A stretch of 64,000 nucleotides of DNA, taken from contig NC_091049.1 of NCBI RefSeq assembly GCF_963966145.1, forward strand, positions 14,136,001-14,200,000, given 5' to 3'. The DNA comes from Tenebrio molitor. Lineage: Eukaryota > Arthropoda > Insecta > Coleoptera > Tenebrionidae. A program made the position numbers and the translations under genes. Below, piece by piece: positions 22,396 to 33,590 of this stretch (position 1 is its first letter; the number at the start of each line of letters is the position of its first letter). Under the pieces are notes generated by a model. It did not search any database. It saw nothing but the letters and a program-made list of their open reading frames with translations, and was not told the origin of the DNA.

Positions 22396-22737
22396 GCCGG
22401 GGTTCCCTCGCAATGGGAGGGAACGGGCCAGGAAAACGGAGAAAGCGGGAAGGCCGGGGTTCCCTCGCAATGGGAGGGAACGGGCCAGGAAAACGGAGAA
22501 AGCGGGCAAGCCGGGGTTCCCTCACAATGGGAGGGAACGGGCCAGGAACGCGGAGAAAGCGGGAAAGCCGGGGTTCCCTCACAATGGGAGGGAACGGGCC
22601 AGGAAAGCGGAGAGAGCGGGAAAGCCGGGGTTCCCTCACAATTGGAGGGAACGGGCCAGGAAAGCGGAGAGAGCGGGAAAGCCGGGGTTCCCTCGCAGCG
22701 GGAGGGAACGGGCCAGGAAAGCGGAGAAAGCGGGTTG
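22396..22737. repeat. Minisatellite, six tandem 57-bp units
   Basis: Units start at 22396, 22453, 22510, 22567, 22624 and 22681, each with GCCGGGGTTCCCTC and GGGAACGGGCCAGGAAA. Differences between units are few. Because 57 is divisible by three, several frames stay open across the array and make 19-residue repeats (for example GVPSQWEGTGQENGE), but nothing supports translation. The array lies downstream of a gypsy polypurine tract on the minus strand, so it is probably inside that element's LTR. Confidence 0.9.
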
Positions 22738-22781
22738 TCGGCTAGGTCGGAAGCGGAGTCGGAGTCGGTGCTGGAGCTAGG

Positions 22782-24182
22782 CTAGGAGCGGAAAGAGGAC
22801 CGGGATCGGAATGAGCTCTGCAGGCTCGGCGCGGTCCTTTTATTGCCACGGTGGGACTGCGCGCGGCCCGCGACTCGCGGCTGGGGCGGTGGAGGAGCTC
22901 GGCTCAGCGCGGAGTCCGGGTGCTGTCGGCCGGAAGAAACACGGGTTCCGGAGCGGATTCGGTCGACGCGGTTCATGCAGTTGTTCCGCGCTAATTTTCC
23001 GCACCGGCTCGGAGAAAGAACGGAATTTTTCCGCCACCGGGAGCGTTTCTTAGTAATTTCGTTACACACCCCTCCTTCTTCGGAAAAGGAGGGTCGCGCA
23101 GCGTCGCCGGCCTGTCGGCGACGCCGCTGCTGCTTGGCGCTGGGCAAGTCCGCTGGCGCCGGTGGGGCTCGTGGGTTCGGCATCCTGTAAATGGTGATAC
23201 AGTCAGTCGGGGGTTCGGTCATTGGGTAGGGTTTCAGGTCTTTGATGTGAACTCTGAGGATCTTCTGTCCGGAAGGGGATCGGAGGTTGTACACCACTGG
23301 AGAGAGGACTTTCGTGATGGTGTACGGTCCGGAGTATTTGGGAGCTAGCTTCGCCGCGAAACCTTTGGCACCGGATGACAGCGGGTGGTCCCGTTTGAGA
23401 ACGCGGTCTCCTAGGTGACATCGCCATTCTCGGTGACGAAGGTTATAATGCTTGCTTTGTTTCGCAAATGCGCGTGCTAAGTTCACCCGGACGAGTTCGA
23501 AGGTGTCCTTCAACAAGCGAAGCCTCTCGGAGTGGTGAACGGCGTCGGCAGCTTCGTTGACCTCATCGGCGGTGGTGTCGGCGGGCGGATCGGCGGCGGT
23601 GTCGGCGGACGGATCGGCGGGTGGGTCGGCGGCGCTGTCGGCGGGCGGATCGGCGGCGGCATTTCCGGGTGTCGGACGGTGGACTGCATTGGGTACCACG
23701 AGTTCGCGGCCAAAGTTCAGCAGCGCTGGCGTGTACTTTGTCGACTCGTGGCGTGAGGTGTTGAGGGCGAACATCAGCTCCAGAAGACGGGCGTCCCACT
23801 TCTTCTGGTCGGCCTCGCAGAACTGGGCCACCATGGTCTTCAGGGTTTTGTTCGTCCTTTCCACGGGGTTCGCCTGGGGCGTGTATGGCGGTGTCAGCCG
23901 ATGTACGATCCCAAGTTCCCGGAGGAGGGTGCGAAATGTTCCGCCTGTGTATTGGGTCCCATTGTGCGAGATCACCGTCACTGGGCATCCGAATCGGGTG
24001 ATGACGTCCTCGTAGAGAGCTTGAGTGACCGCACGGGCGGTAGCTTTTCGGACAGCTCGGTATTGCACCCACTTGGTGAACCGGTCCTGCATGACGACGA
24101 CGTAGCAGTTGCCTCGGCTGGAGCGGGGAAGAGGGCCCACCAGGTCGGTGCTGACAGTCTCCCATGGCTGCCATGGCGGGAC
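22782..24182 (-). pseudogene. 3' fragment of a GC-rich Ty3/gypsy element: integrase end and LTR start
   Basis: The minus-strand frame carries the integrase core: PWQPWETVSTDLVGPLPRS (DLVGP at the first catalytic Asp), CYVVVMQDRFTKW, then VISHNGTQYTG where the second catalytic Asp is replaced (SHNG for SDNG), and ANPVERTNKTLKTMV with the Glu. The tail has a GDRVLKRDHPLS...LAPKYSGPYTI chromatin/DNA-binding end. A repetitive proline/alanine stretch lies near 23570-23660. A polypurine tract (AAGGAGGGGTG, 23077-23067) is followed by an LTR-like TGTAACGAAATTAC start at 23066, and the frame runs into it. The left part of pol is missing beyond 24182. GC content far exceeds the flanks. Confidence 0.8.
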
Positions 24183-24853
24183 TTACAAAATTGCGCGACT
24201 GTGAACTGTCAAGGAAATGTCAACTCTACCCTACCCACACAGTTGCCACATAAATGTTCGTACATAGTTGCCATACTTGGCCACAATCATTTTGAATCAC
24301 CCAATACATGTCATCGCCTCAGATATAAGTAAAAAAAAATGACGTAAATGAGCTGATATTTGATAAAAATGTTTCAAGAATTTCAAATATGAAAATAGGT
24401 GATAGTCACGGATCACGTGGTCAAAATTTCACCGGTGATATTTTTTTACAAAACTTCAAGAATCGCGGTCCAGGGGGCCTACCACCGACTCGTGTGAGAA
24501 TTCTCACTGATGAGTTTTGTCACCAAAATGACGTCATTTTAATGAAAAGTGCTAAAACCCTACTATTGAAGCTGACTTTTCTCACCGGTGATAAAACTCG
24601 AATAAAAACGCGTGAGTGTTTTCGAGTGCTTTATTATGAGTGAAATTACGGTAACATCTGACATTTGAATTGTGTTAAATTCAAATGAAGAATTATATTT
24701 GGTTCTAATGAATAATATATGAAATGTTTAATTAAAAAAAGTGAATATTTAATATTTTTGATTTATTATTATTAAATATCAGACAAAATTTGAAGAAAAA
24801 CGCAGGTAGGTAACCCACCAAACGCTCTTTTTCTAGATCTTAATGAGACTATA
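24183..24853. other. Non-coding AT-rich DNA with a weak fold-back
   Basis: No gene. TTTCACCGGTGATA (24428) and TCTCACCGGTGATA (24579), with other inverted bits between, suggest a degraded fold-back element at about 24400-24640. Confidence 0.35.
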
Positions 24854-25106
24854 TAGGGTTATTCAAATAAGATGACGAGCCTGATCAGGTAAAAATCCAA
24901 CCCAAAATACATTTTATAAAGCATTCATTGTGTTTTGGTATTTAAAAATTAAATCAGGAATCCAAGTAATTATTTTATTAATTTGAAATATATATCTGTC
25001 ACTGTATTTGTCTTCCATATTTAGTATTTGAAAAGGTTTTCGAACGATGACTGAACTGATGTCCTACTTACCCATTACTTTTGTGATTTTAATTGCTTAT
25101 CAACCC

Positions 25107-26428
25107 TCCACCACCCGGCGGCACGGCAATTTTGCCGGAGTACATACACTATACGGATATTACTATCAAGTAATAGTGCAGTGCTAATCAACATAATTAC
25201 CGGCGTCTCTCCTCCTCATTTTGACTTTGTTGTGTTTTATTATGTTCTGTGTCAATGTTAAGGAACTTCCTCATGATATGACATGAGGATAATAATACAC
25301 CATTTTGAATTTCAACTACCTAAATCCAGAATTTTTAAATTTTTAAAAAGAGATTGCGGTACTATTCCCGTCGCTGAAATTACAAGTGGTAAAATCGAAA
25401 TTTTTTCTAAACACCAAAGATTTCTTATAGCAACGGAGAGCTCCAAATATTTATTAATTTTTGTGTTATATGTCTGTGTTATATTATGTGAATTTGGAAC
25501 AGCTATATCTAAAAGAAATGCTTGCTTTTGTTTTTTATTTAAAATAATAATGTCTGGTCTGTCATGCTTAATATGAATGTCAGTTAAAACTGTTCGATCA
25601 AAATATAATTTGTAATTGTCATTTTCCAAACAACTTTCTGGTGTACAACTATAATGTGCTTGTGTATTCTTTAATCAATTAAATACATGTGTATAATTTT
25701 AGCGAATATATCATGACGTTTCTTATAAACTAGGCAAAAATGAATAGGGAATTCCACAATTTTTCTTGGAAAGCAAAATAATTGCCCCAATCCTCCCACG
25801 TATTCTTAAACACAAGATAAATTTAAAATGTTACAAGTACTTGAAACATTACATTTAATGTGTAGATTAATATATTTGTAACACATTTCATTACAAATTT
25901 TAAACGGTATTTATAAAAAATTCAAATAAGGAAAAATTCCCTATTCATTTTTGCCTAGTTTATTTGCTTTGAGCCAAAACGGTGCAAGAAGAAATGATGT
26001 GTTCAATTGTTTTCCCTTCAGTTTCGCAAATTCTACATTTATCAATGATCGATTACAAACCGCACGTTTTTTATAATTTCTTTTATAATTTCTTGTATTT
26101 ATAACACGAGCTTGTATTGCAAATATAAAACCTTGCGTCTCAGGGTGAATATTTGATTTCTTAAGCCATGCATGAGAAGCCTGAATATTAATTTCTGGTT
26201 GTTCCAGTTCTTTAAAATATCTCCCATTTGAAGACTTCTGTTTTATATTTGCTATAGTGTCAGGTATATTTGGCTCAACAACATCTGAAATTATATTATC
26301 ACTTAAATTTAAAGGTGTCCTTTATCGGCTGAAACCAAAGCATTAAAAAATGTGTTATCACGAGCTCTATTGAGGAAATAATTTTTTAGTGAAGCAATTT
26401 GATTGTGTTGCAGTATTTCTAGATTTGA
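25107..26428 (-). mobile_element. LINE copy A carrying a piece of Polinton-type integrase
   Basis: Reads on the minus strand. The 5' part (26428 to about 26205) matches the integrase fragment at 47560-47778. It runs directly into LINE sequence with EINIQASHAWLKKS, then a CCHC zinc finger region broken by mutations, then YFDRTVLTDIHIKHDRPDI and LLDIAVPNSHNIT, the PD-(D/E)XK-like C-terminal endonuclease domain of R2-type LINEs. It ends at the same 3' terminus (CACCCGGCGGCACGG) as copy B at 46307. Relative to copy B it lacks about 70 bp between two ATTTCT hexamers. It also carries a 239-bp MITE. Confidence 0.75.
25725..25963. mobile_element. MITE of 239 bp inside LINE copy A
   Basis: Perfect or near-perfect 29-bp inverted ends beginning ATAAACTAGGCAAAAATGAA. 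Absent from LINE copy B at the equivalent place, so it inserted after the two copies separated. Confidence 0.8.
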
Positions 26429-27043
26429 AAAACTCCTACCACCGTTTTCGCGTGGTAAATTAAAACATTTGTTTTCACAGTCTAGGACTGGTTTAGAAAT
26501 CTATGAGGGGCATGATGACCAACTCAATAGACCGGGACCAATGGGTTAACGTGACTTCCGAATCACGAGATAGAATATAGTTTTTTTTTTAAATTTCGCC
26601 CTGGACCGAAACGGACTCCCTTAATCTATATTCTGCCTTATTATTGTTATTAAATCATATTTTGTTGAGAGAGGTTGTTTTCTGTCGGAAATTGACATTC
26701 ATTAGGGTGATGTTAAAACCTATCTATGTTTTATGCACATTTTGATAATGCCGGATAATGTAATAGGGATCGAGATTGCTTTGTGAATTGCCTTTTGAGT
26801 TGCATTTTTACCTGGACAGGCTCGTCGTCTTATGTGAATAACCCTGTATATTATTAGTTATTACTTTCACTGTTAATTCTACGTTTCGTTCTTTAACACA
26901 CCCCATAGTGTGTCCAATAGGTTTTGTACTTGTAAAATATGTATTACAATATGTGCTTTGCGTGTTTTTTAGGTTGAAGTGGACTCTCGTGAATCATAGG
27001 GATTTGTTTGGAATTATTTGTCTAAAAGTGAACCATTCCTCCA

Positions 27044-28260
27044 TCTATGTCTCTATGAGCATGAATGAATATCTCGGGCCTTGGCCCAACCAAACTGCCC
27101 GAAGGCTTGAGGTCCTAGAAAACTGATACCTACCGGTTAGGGTATACACGTTGCCACTAAGAGTCCGTTCCCGTGGGAGGGCACCGGCTAGGCCGATGGG
27201 CTTTCCTCCCCCTAAGTCTCACAAATAATTGCGAACCGCGACGCCCGTTGCCCAGGGAGCGGTGGGATTGGGTAGTCTGCCGGAACGCTGCATGGATAAA
27301 CAAATTGTGGTCTGCCATTTACCCTGGACCGGACATGGGGGCACAGACCGCAGTTTCCCTTGTCGCCTCTTGCCCGAGGACAAGACGATCTAACACTGCG
27401 TATCGGTTCCCGAGAAGGGAACTCTTGCAGTGTGTTCCGCGCGTCGGTCCCCCGAAGGGGAGCCTCACGTCATCCGCGCATAAACCATCTGAAAACCAAA
27501 ACTCAGCATCATTCGTCAACCTCGGGGAGCTGTCTGCTCCCCTAATCTTAATGGCCTGAAGACCAGCATCCCGTCCACCTTGCGGGGACGGCTCAGATCG
27601 CCCGAAGGACCACTCGCGGCTTCTGCCACAAGCCATCGTAAAATCCCTTCCATACCTTGTTCAGGCAGCTGTCTGCTCCCCTAGTTGAAAAGCAGGTGAC
27701 CCGAGGGCTACCCACCTCTGTCCACCTTTCGGGGACATCAGCCGATGAACCCGGTGGCACCACGGGGAGGTTTGGGCGGGGTGTCCACTCACGATCGCAG
27801 CAAACCACCTGCCGCGGCGTGATCTCGGGTGGTGAGTGAACACCTTCTACCACATATCTCTATGGGCACGAATGTATATCCTGGGCCCTAGCCCGACCTG
27901 CCTGCTCTAAGGTTTAGGTCATAAAAATGTTACCTACTGGTTAGCGTATACACATACCCCTGAGAGTCCGTTGGGAGGGCACACATGTGGTGAAACTTCG
28001 GCCGGCCGTTGCCCACATTGCGTGGGATAGGGTAGTCTCCGAATCACTTACGGGTAAACTAGTGTGGTCTGTCATTTACCCGGAACCGCACCTGGAGACA
28101 GAAGACCGCCGTCTCCCCCGTGGCCTCTTACCCGAACGCAAGAAGATCTTACACCGCGCCTCGGTCCCCCGAAGGGGACCCTTACAGTGTGTTACGAGCA
28201 TTGGTCCCCGAATGTTCTAGGGCGAAGTCGGTGGTAGGCAGGCCCCCTGCCCTCGATCTC
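27044..28260. repeat. Diverged direct duplication of a GC-rich sequence
   Basis: Block 1 (27044-27600) and block 2 (27853-28250) share ordered landmarks: CTCTATG.GCA.GAATG.ATATC, GAGAGTCCGTT or AAGAGTCCGTT, GGGTAGTCT, GTGGTCTG.CATTTACCC, CGGTCCCCCGAAGGGGA and CAGTGTGTT. Between them 27600-27850 has further inverted bits (CACCTTGCGGGGAC, CACCTTTCGGGGAC). Frames up to 128 codons exist on both strands but drift, as expected of untranslated or decayed DNA. Class unknown; a LINE end is possible. Confidence 0.6.
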
Positions 28261-28552
28261 TCGTTTGCGGCGTAGGTACGCCGCATTACGCCGTACACCA
28301 TCTTCCATTTTTTTTTTCTTTTCACTACGCATTTACACATCTTCAGTCGCGTCGCTAGGTTGTTCCGCTTTAAGTTCGTTTATCGTTTTCAATTGTAATC
28401 CATTTGAATCCTTTTGTAAGTTCAATTTGTTATCTCTGTGTGTTGTTATTCTAATTCTAATTCTCTCCTTCACCCACGCGTTTCAGTTGTACAATTCGCA
28501 ACAATATTCTTTGTCATTTTGCCAGTGGTCTGCGATCAAACTTGAGCATAAA

Positions 28553-29957
28553 ATGGACGATTTAATGATGGTCAATTTAATTGAGGATTTGGAGAATGAA
28601 GAAGTAGATGTGCCATTGAGGCGAGCTGCTAGAGATCCTTTGCGGGAATTGCCAGAAAGACAATTTGTCAAGCTGTTTCGGGTGTCCAAGGATTTATTCA
28701 ATTTTATCAGGACTGTTGTGGAACCTTATATGCGTCCAAAAAGAAGACGCAGTGATTTATCTATCCATACTCTAGTAATTAAGCCAATAAGGATTCTTCG
28801 TCTGCCTTATTTGTTTTATGTTTGAAATTTAGGTGTTAGCAGCACTACGCTTCTATGCTGCGGGCAGCTATCAGGTTGATATTGGATACAATTGCTTCGT
28901 AGGCATTTCTCAATAAAATGTGAGTAACGCACTTCACGAAGTAACAGAAGCCTTGAAGCAGCCCCAAGTACTAAATACTTACATTAAGTTTACTTACAAT
29001 TTGGAAGCCCTTAAAAGTATCAGACAAAAGTAAATTCATCAGTTTCAGTGACCACACATGTACCTTTTATGCATTTTTTTTTTAGATATTACAATCAGTA
29101 TGGAGTTCCAGGTGTTGTGGGTTGCATTGATTGTACACACGTTGCCATTGCAAGCAAGAAATAACCCACAATTGCCAGAACATATTTTTGTTAACCGCAA
29201 GGTTTATCATTCGTTAAATTGTTAGTTGGTAAGATAGAAAAAATGGCCTAATTAGTTTATTTATGCTGCTGTACTTTAATTATGTTTACTGTTTCAGATT
29301 TGTGATCCTAATTTTAAAATCTTGAATGTTGTGGCAAATTATCCTGGTAATACACATGACTCTTTTATTTGGAATAATAGCCAAGTGCAGGAGTTGTTGA
29401 GACAAATACACAGGGAGGGGCATAGAGATTATTACTTGATTGGTATACAAATACTTATATGTTTAGTATAATTTAGTTTAAGAATTCTTGTCTTGCAGAA
29501 GATTCTGGATATGCTCTCCAGCCATGGCTGTTTACTCCAGTTACACCTAAACAACAGCAAGATACTCCAGAGTATAGACATAATGAAGCAATAAAACAAA
29601 TAAGGAGTCTCATCAAAAAATGTAATGGACTTTTGAAAGCACGATTTAGGTGTTGCCTAAAACATCGTGCACTTCATTATACCCCAGAAATAGCTGGGAA
29701 AATTGTAAACGCCTGTGTTGTACTGCATAATTTGTGTGTCGATTACAATATTCCACCACCAGAAGGTGAAGAAGAGATTGATCCGGTAGATGGTAATATT
29801 CTGTTACAATGAAGTAATTATTATGAATGATTTAACATTTTTAGGTATTATGAGAGGAAATGAAGATGTTGGGGAATTGGCTGGAGCAAATCCAGAATTA
29901 GAAGCTGGGCGTAACAATAGGGCAAGATTAGGTAAAGCTAGGTTTCAGAATAATTAA
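28553..29957 (+). pseudogene. HARBI1-like (PIF/Harbinger) transposase, second family, inactive
   Basis: Exon 1 (28553-28774, 74 codons) gives an acidic head and ERQFVKLFRVSKDLF...IHTL. It is spliced to 28833, giving VLAALRFYAAGSYQVDIG and FVGISQ, then a TAA. After an intron come YNQYGVPGVVGCIDCTHVAI (first Asp), a stop after SKK, FVNRKVYHSLN, then ICDPNFKILNVVANYPGNTH, YYLIGEDSGY (second Asp region) and LLKARFRC. Where the family has I-E-R before CFG.LK, this copy reads IKKCNG, so the catalytic Glu is a Lys. The gene ends RARLGKARFQNN. Splice sites are still recognisable although the protein is dead. Confidence 0.85.
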
Positions 29958-31169
29958 GTAAGTGAAAAAAAATCAACATTTTCCTGCAACAACAGCCAAT
30001 TGAACAATTTGGTGTGTATGTTATAAGCAAGATTTGTTTGATTCTAGCATTGATTATTCTTAACAAAGCCTTTTTCCTTTTGAAAGTTTGTGTTCATTAA
30101 ATAAGAATAAACTAAGTACCTAATAGATAGCAAAATTATATTTTAAAGAATTAAAGAAAAACAACAAATAACTACAGCTACAACTGTCGTAAAGCATTGG
30201 CTATGGTTTGAAAACTTTCAGCCATTGAGCTCATTATAGCCAATTTTTCTTCACAGTATTTTTCTTGCATTTCTAAATCTTTTTCGCAATATTTTTCACG
30301 CATTTCTAATTATTTTTTTCAAATATTTTGCATGTTCAGCGTATGCGTTTTGTTTTGAATTTATTTTTCTTATCGTTTTATTTACAGGTGGAGTTTCTAC
30401 TGGTCGAGTATTTTGGAGGGACATGCGTGGAGATCGACGAGGAGACGGCAGGCACTGAACGAATTGATGGGGATGGAGGATGGTCAGAACCAGAAGCATT
30501 GAAAACAGTTACTTCGGGGGTGGGAATGTCCAATGTACAAGGGTACAGCAACTGGTGTTAACACTGCAGCAATACATTTTTCAGTTTGTGATAATGACTG
30601 AAAATTGCCCACCCCACCTCCTGTTTTATTAGATTCCCTCCAATTCGCAGCACATTTTTGCTTTGATCTCGCACAGAGGTCTTGCCATGTCTGTAGAAAT
30701 TAAAATAAAATGTTGAAATTAAGGCTTGGTTATTTTAATAGTATTTTTCTATACAAACGAGCTTTCACCACCAGTTTTCAGGTGCACCGCTGATTCTTCG
30801 AAGCACGTAGCTTGCTGAGTGCTGCAAAAAGGCTGAGCACCTGAACAATATTATTAAAAAACAATCGATTGTAATTTTTTGATGTTATGTTTCGTAGATG
30901 TCAAATTTGTATATTTAGTTATATTCCACTTTGCACTTTGCAAAATTAGAAAACAGTAGTTAAGCCTTGTCTGCTAAAAGCGGTGGAAGCAGTTTTAGGT
31001 GAGACGGTATCGAACAAAACGGTAAAAGTGCGAATTGAAAAAATGTCGTACCATATTGAAGAATAACTTTTCGTGAAAGTAAAAAACTCACCTTATTTTG
31101 CCTTACAGTGCGACAAAAGTACCGGCGTTAGGTACACAGTGTTGCCAATTACTAGTCTTTGTTTGATTT

Positions 31170-32373
31170 TTGGATGAGGATAACACAATTAAAGAGAAAC
31201 TATTAATAATAAGAGAACTTCAAACTACATCAAAAGGAACGGATCTAATGAAAATAATAAGCGATTATTTTCAAACACATGATACTTATTCTGTGGGAAA
31301 AGTTAGCTGGCTTCTGTATGGACGGAGCTCCCGCTATGCTAGGATCACGCTCCGGCCTAGCAACATTGGTGAAAGCAAAAAATTGCAGAACAGTAACAAC
31401 ACACTGTATGATTCACCGCCAAGCACTTGCATCAAAAACGTTGCCGAAGAGTTGGCGAACACCATGAAACTGGCGATAACATTGGTGAATGCAGTCAAAA
31501 ACAGTGGGCGTTGATTTGGACTCCGAGCACGAAACAACACTTTTTCATAAGGAAGTTGGTTGCCTTTCGAAAGGAAATATGTTGAAAAGATTATATGAGC
31601 TGCGCGAAGAGGTAAGCGTTTTTTTAATTGAGAAAGGAATGACCGATTTGTTGAAACAGTTTTGTAATCCAAAATTCGAGATACGGCTGGCCTATCTTGT
31701 GGACATTTTTGCACACTTAAACAAACTTAATTTGCAACTACAAGGTTCGGGCAATACGAAACTGGAGGGTTCCGCAAACATCTTCGTGTTCGAAGACAAA
31801 CTTCGCGCGTTTATTTGCAAACTCGAGCTGTGGGTAGGAAAAATTGAAACAACAAATTATTTGGCGTTTCCGACGCTCAAAACTTTCAGTGATGACAAAA
31901 ATTACTCGCAAATCAGAGCCAAAATTCAACAACACCTCCACGAACTTAAAAAGGAGTTGACAAGGTACTTTCCGGAATGCAACAATATCGAGGCGGAAGC
32001 TGTTCGAAAAACAATTCGTAACCCTTTCAGTGTCAACGTTGAAGAGCTTCCGGATGAAATCCAAGAGGAAGTCATCGAATTGCAAAATGATAGCAACTGC
32101 AAGGATACGTTCGAATCAGGCATTAACCTCGAAAATTTCTGGTGCCAAAAAGCAATCTCATATAATAAGCTTCGAGTTAACGCTTTGCGCCATCTTGTTA
32201 TGTTTTCAACAACTTATTTGTGCGAAGAGGGATTTTACAATCTGCTTCTGATCAAAAATAAGTAGAGAAATCGGTTGGACGCTACCAACGATATGCGTAT
32301 AGCTTTGAGCAGCAGTATCAGTCCCAGAATTTCGCAACTATTAGATAAAATGCAAGCGCAAAAATCTCATTAG
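31170..32373 (+). pseudogene. hAT transposase relic (ZBED5/SCAND3-like)
   Basis: Frames switch near 31290 and 31490. Landmarks: KLAGFCMDGAPAMLGSRSGL, TTHCMIHRQALASK, VNAVKNSG, LFHKEVGCLSKGNMLKRLYE, LREEVSVFL, DIFAHLNKLNLQLQG, then the dimerisation-type C-terminus NALRHLVMFSTTYLCEEGF, an in-frame TAG at 32263, and RNRLDATNDMRIALSS. This is the hAT family domesticated in vertebrates as ZBED5-like and SCAND3-like genes. The N-terminal BED zinc finger is missing. Confidence 0.85.
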
Positions 32374-32489
32374 TTTTTTCTTTCACATTAAATATTGCAT
32401 TATTATAACATGTATTCAACGACCAATAAACTAATTATTTGGAATTACATGTATTTTTCATAAGGGGGTCCATGACACATCATACTTTT

Positions 32490-32530
32490 GCCTCGGTGGT
32501 CCGCTGCATTTTGAAGGTTGGGAACCACTG
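32490..32530 (+). mobile_element. Right terminus of the hAT element
   Basis: The reverse complement starts CAGTGGTTCCCAACCTTCAA, the Charlie-type hAT terminal inverted repeat. ATCTAAAG follows (32531-32538) and would be the 8-bp target copy; I found no left end with the same eight bases, so the 5' side looks truncated. Confidence 0.75.
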
Positions 32531-33049
32531 ATCTAAAGTAACGAATATGAAAATTCACCTTTCTCCACGCTTTCCACTCTTTTTGTGGCCCTATGATTGT
32601 CTCCCCAAGTAATTTCCACAAAGCTTCACCATCTTTTTTGGAGAAACTTGGGGAAAATTTACCAAAAATTAATTCTGCGTGAGTCCTCATAAACTCAACC
32701 AGAATTTCCTTTGGCTCCCCCGTTACTTTCATGATTGATTATTACAAGTAAACTTTCAAAACCCGTGCAAAATGATTTGTTAAATGTCAAAACCTACGTT
32801 GCTAAGCAAGGAGCGCGAAAGTTGCAACGAAATCCGGTCATATTTGGCATCCCGACGGCGGATTTTGTGAATTCCGAGCATCAGGATACCAGGGCCGCGT
32901 TGCACAATCATTTTATTAGTAGATAAGTAATAATATTAGTCTTGTAACTTGTAACTAGTAAAATTATGTTACACAATCTCAGCTCTACTAATTTCAAGCT
33001 ACAAGTTGTAAAATGCAAAATATTAGTGTATTTTTTTTGTTCGACTCTG

Positions 33050-33290
33050 TCAGAATTTGAGAATTTTCTCCTATGTGAACGAGTTTTGATAAATGTCACA
33101 AGTTGTCAAAGCGAAACGTCAGGCTAATTTTAAAGATTTTAAGCGATTTGGAGCCATTAAGGGGCTCGTCGAACAAAAAAACGTTGTATTCAACTCATTC
33201 GTGTGTAAATTGGGCTTTTTTGCCACTCGTACCAAAAAAGCCCAATTTATATACGAACTCGTTAAATAAACTATTATTACACTGATTTTA
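33050..33290 (+). repeat. Repeat with hairpin, inverted copy at 49935-50215
   Basis: Shared with the reverse complement of 49935-50215: GAGAATTTTCTCCT.TGTGAA, AGATTTTAAGCGATTTGGAG, GGGGCTCGTCGAACAAAAAA, ACGTTGTATTCAACTC. The end is a palindrome (AAATTGGGCTTTTTTGCCAC pairing with CCAAAAAAGCCCAATTT). Non-coding. Confidence 0.8.
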
Positions 33291-33474
33291 CTAGTAGCTG
33301 TTGCACAATGTCAGACACAAATCTATTAATAAATTAGTATTGCAGTTTTTAATGTCAAATTTTCACAAGCAAAACGTCGCTAGTAAATACAGCGTATTCA
33401 CATAAGAGTACGAGCCTAACATGCATGCAACCCACATTACACTACCGGCACCATTGTTTTTGTAATGTAATAGT

Positions 33475-33590
33475 TATTTACATTAGAGTACGGGATGTGA
33501 ATTTTCCGGCACGACAACTGGTTTCGGGCATGATGGCGCAGCCGAGTGTCTGATTAGTTGGAGGGCCGGAAAATACGTCCCGTACGACAT
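33475..33590. repeat. Palindrome with GTACGGGA...TCCCGTAC arms
   Basis: The left arm AGTACGGGATGTGAATTTTC pairs with the right arm ending GAAAATACGTCCCGTAC. The left arm recurs at 21615-21660, and GTACGGGAAAT-type bits recur near 35205-35265. Non-coding fold-back. Confidence 0.6.

Larger units (their letters stand above)
24854..26846. mobile_element. DNA element with TA target duplication and ~48-bp inverted ends
   Basis: Left AGGGTTATTC.AATAAGA.GACGAGCCTG and the reverse complement at the right end match over about 48 bp (continuing into CAGGTAAAAAT.CAAC), with TA on both outer sides (24852-24853, 26847-26848). This suggests the Tc1/mariner superfamily. No transposase of its own is seen; most of the interior is a LINE insertion (25107-26428). 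Confidence 0.65.
30178..32732 (-). pseudogene. Myb/SANT-like partner gene of the HARBI1-like element, split by a hAT element
   Basis: Exon 1 (32732 to about 32560) encodes PKEILVEFMRTHAELIFGKF, ALWKLLGETIIGPQKEWKAW and ends RK at a gtgaat donor. The next exon, after a CTACAG acceptor near 30700, continues TWQDLCARSKQKCAANWRES with KTGGG, exactly the order of Harbinger Myb/SANT partners. Frameshifts follow, then a charged C-terminal helix (MREKYCEKDLEMQEKYCEEK) ending at 30178. The 1.4-kb hAT relic (to 32530) lies in the intron. The two ends being on either side of another transposon is my reading; it rests on matching splice context and family order. Confidence 0.65.

Noticed and set aside
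22396..22737. CRISPR-like array
   Set aside because: Units are contiguous and near-identical with no unique spacers, and the DNA is animal; it is a minisatellite.
21859..22785. A 308-codon plus-strand frame rich in GVPSQWEGTGQ repeats
   Set aside because: It exists only because the 57-bp tandem unit is divisible by three; other frames and the opposite strand are equally open, and there is no domain or splice context.
23557..24332. Plus-strand frames of 143-152 codons over the integrase fragment
   Set aside because: Shadows of the GC-rich minus-strand integrase and its proline/alanine repeats.
27173..28220. Frames up to 128 codons on both strands in the duplicated block
   Set aside because: Frames do not correspond between the two copies of the block, so coding is unsupported.
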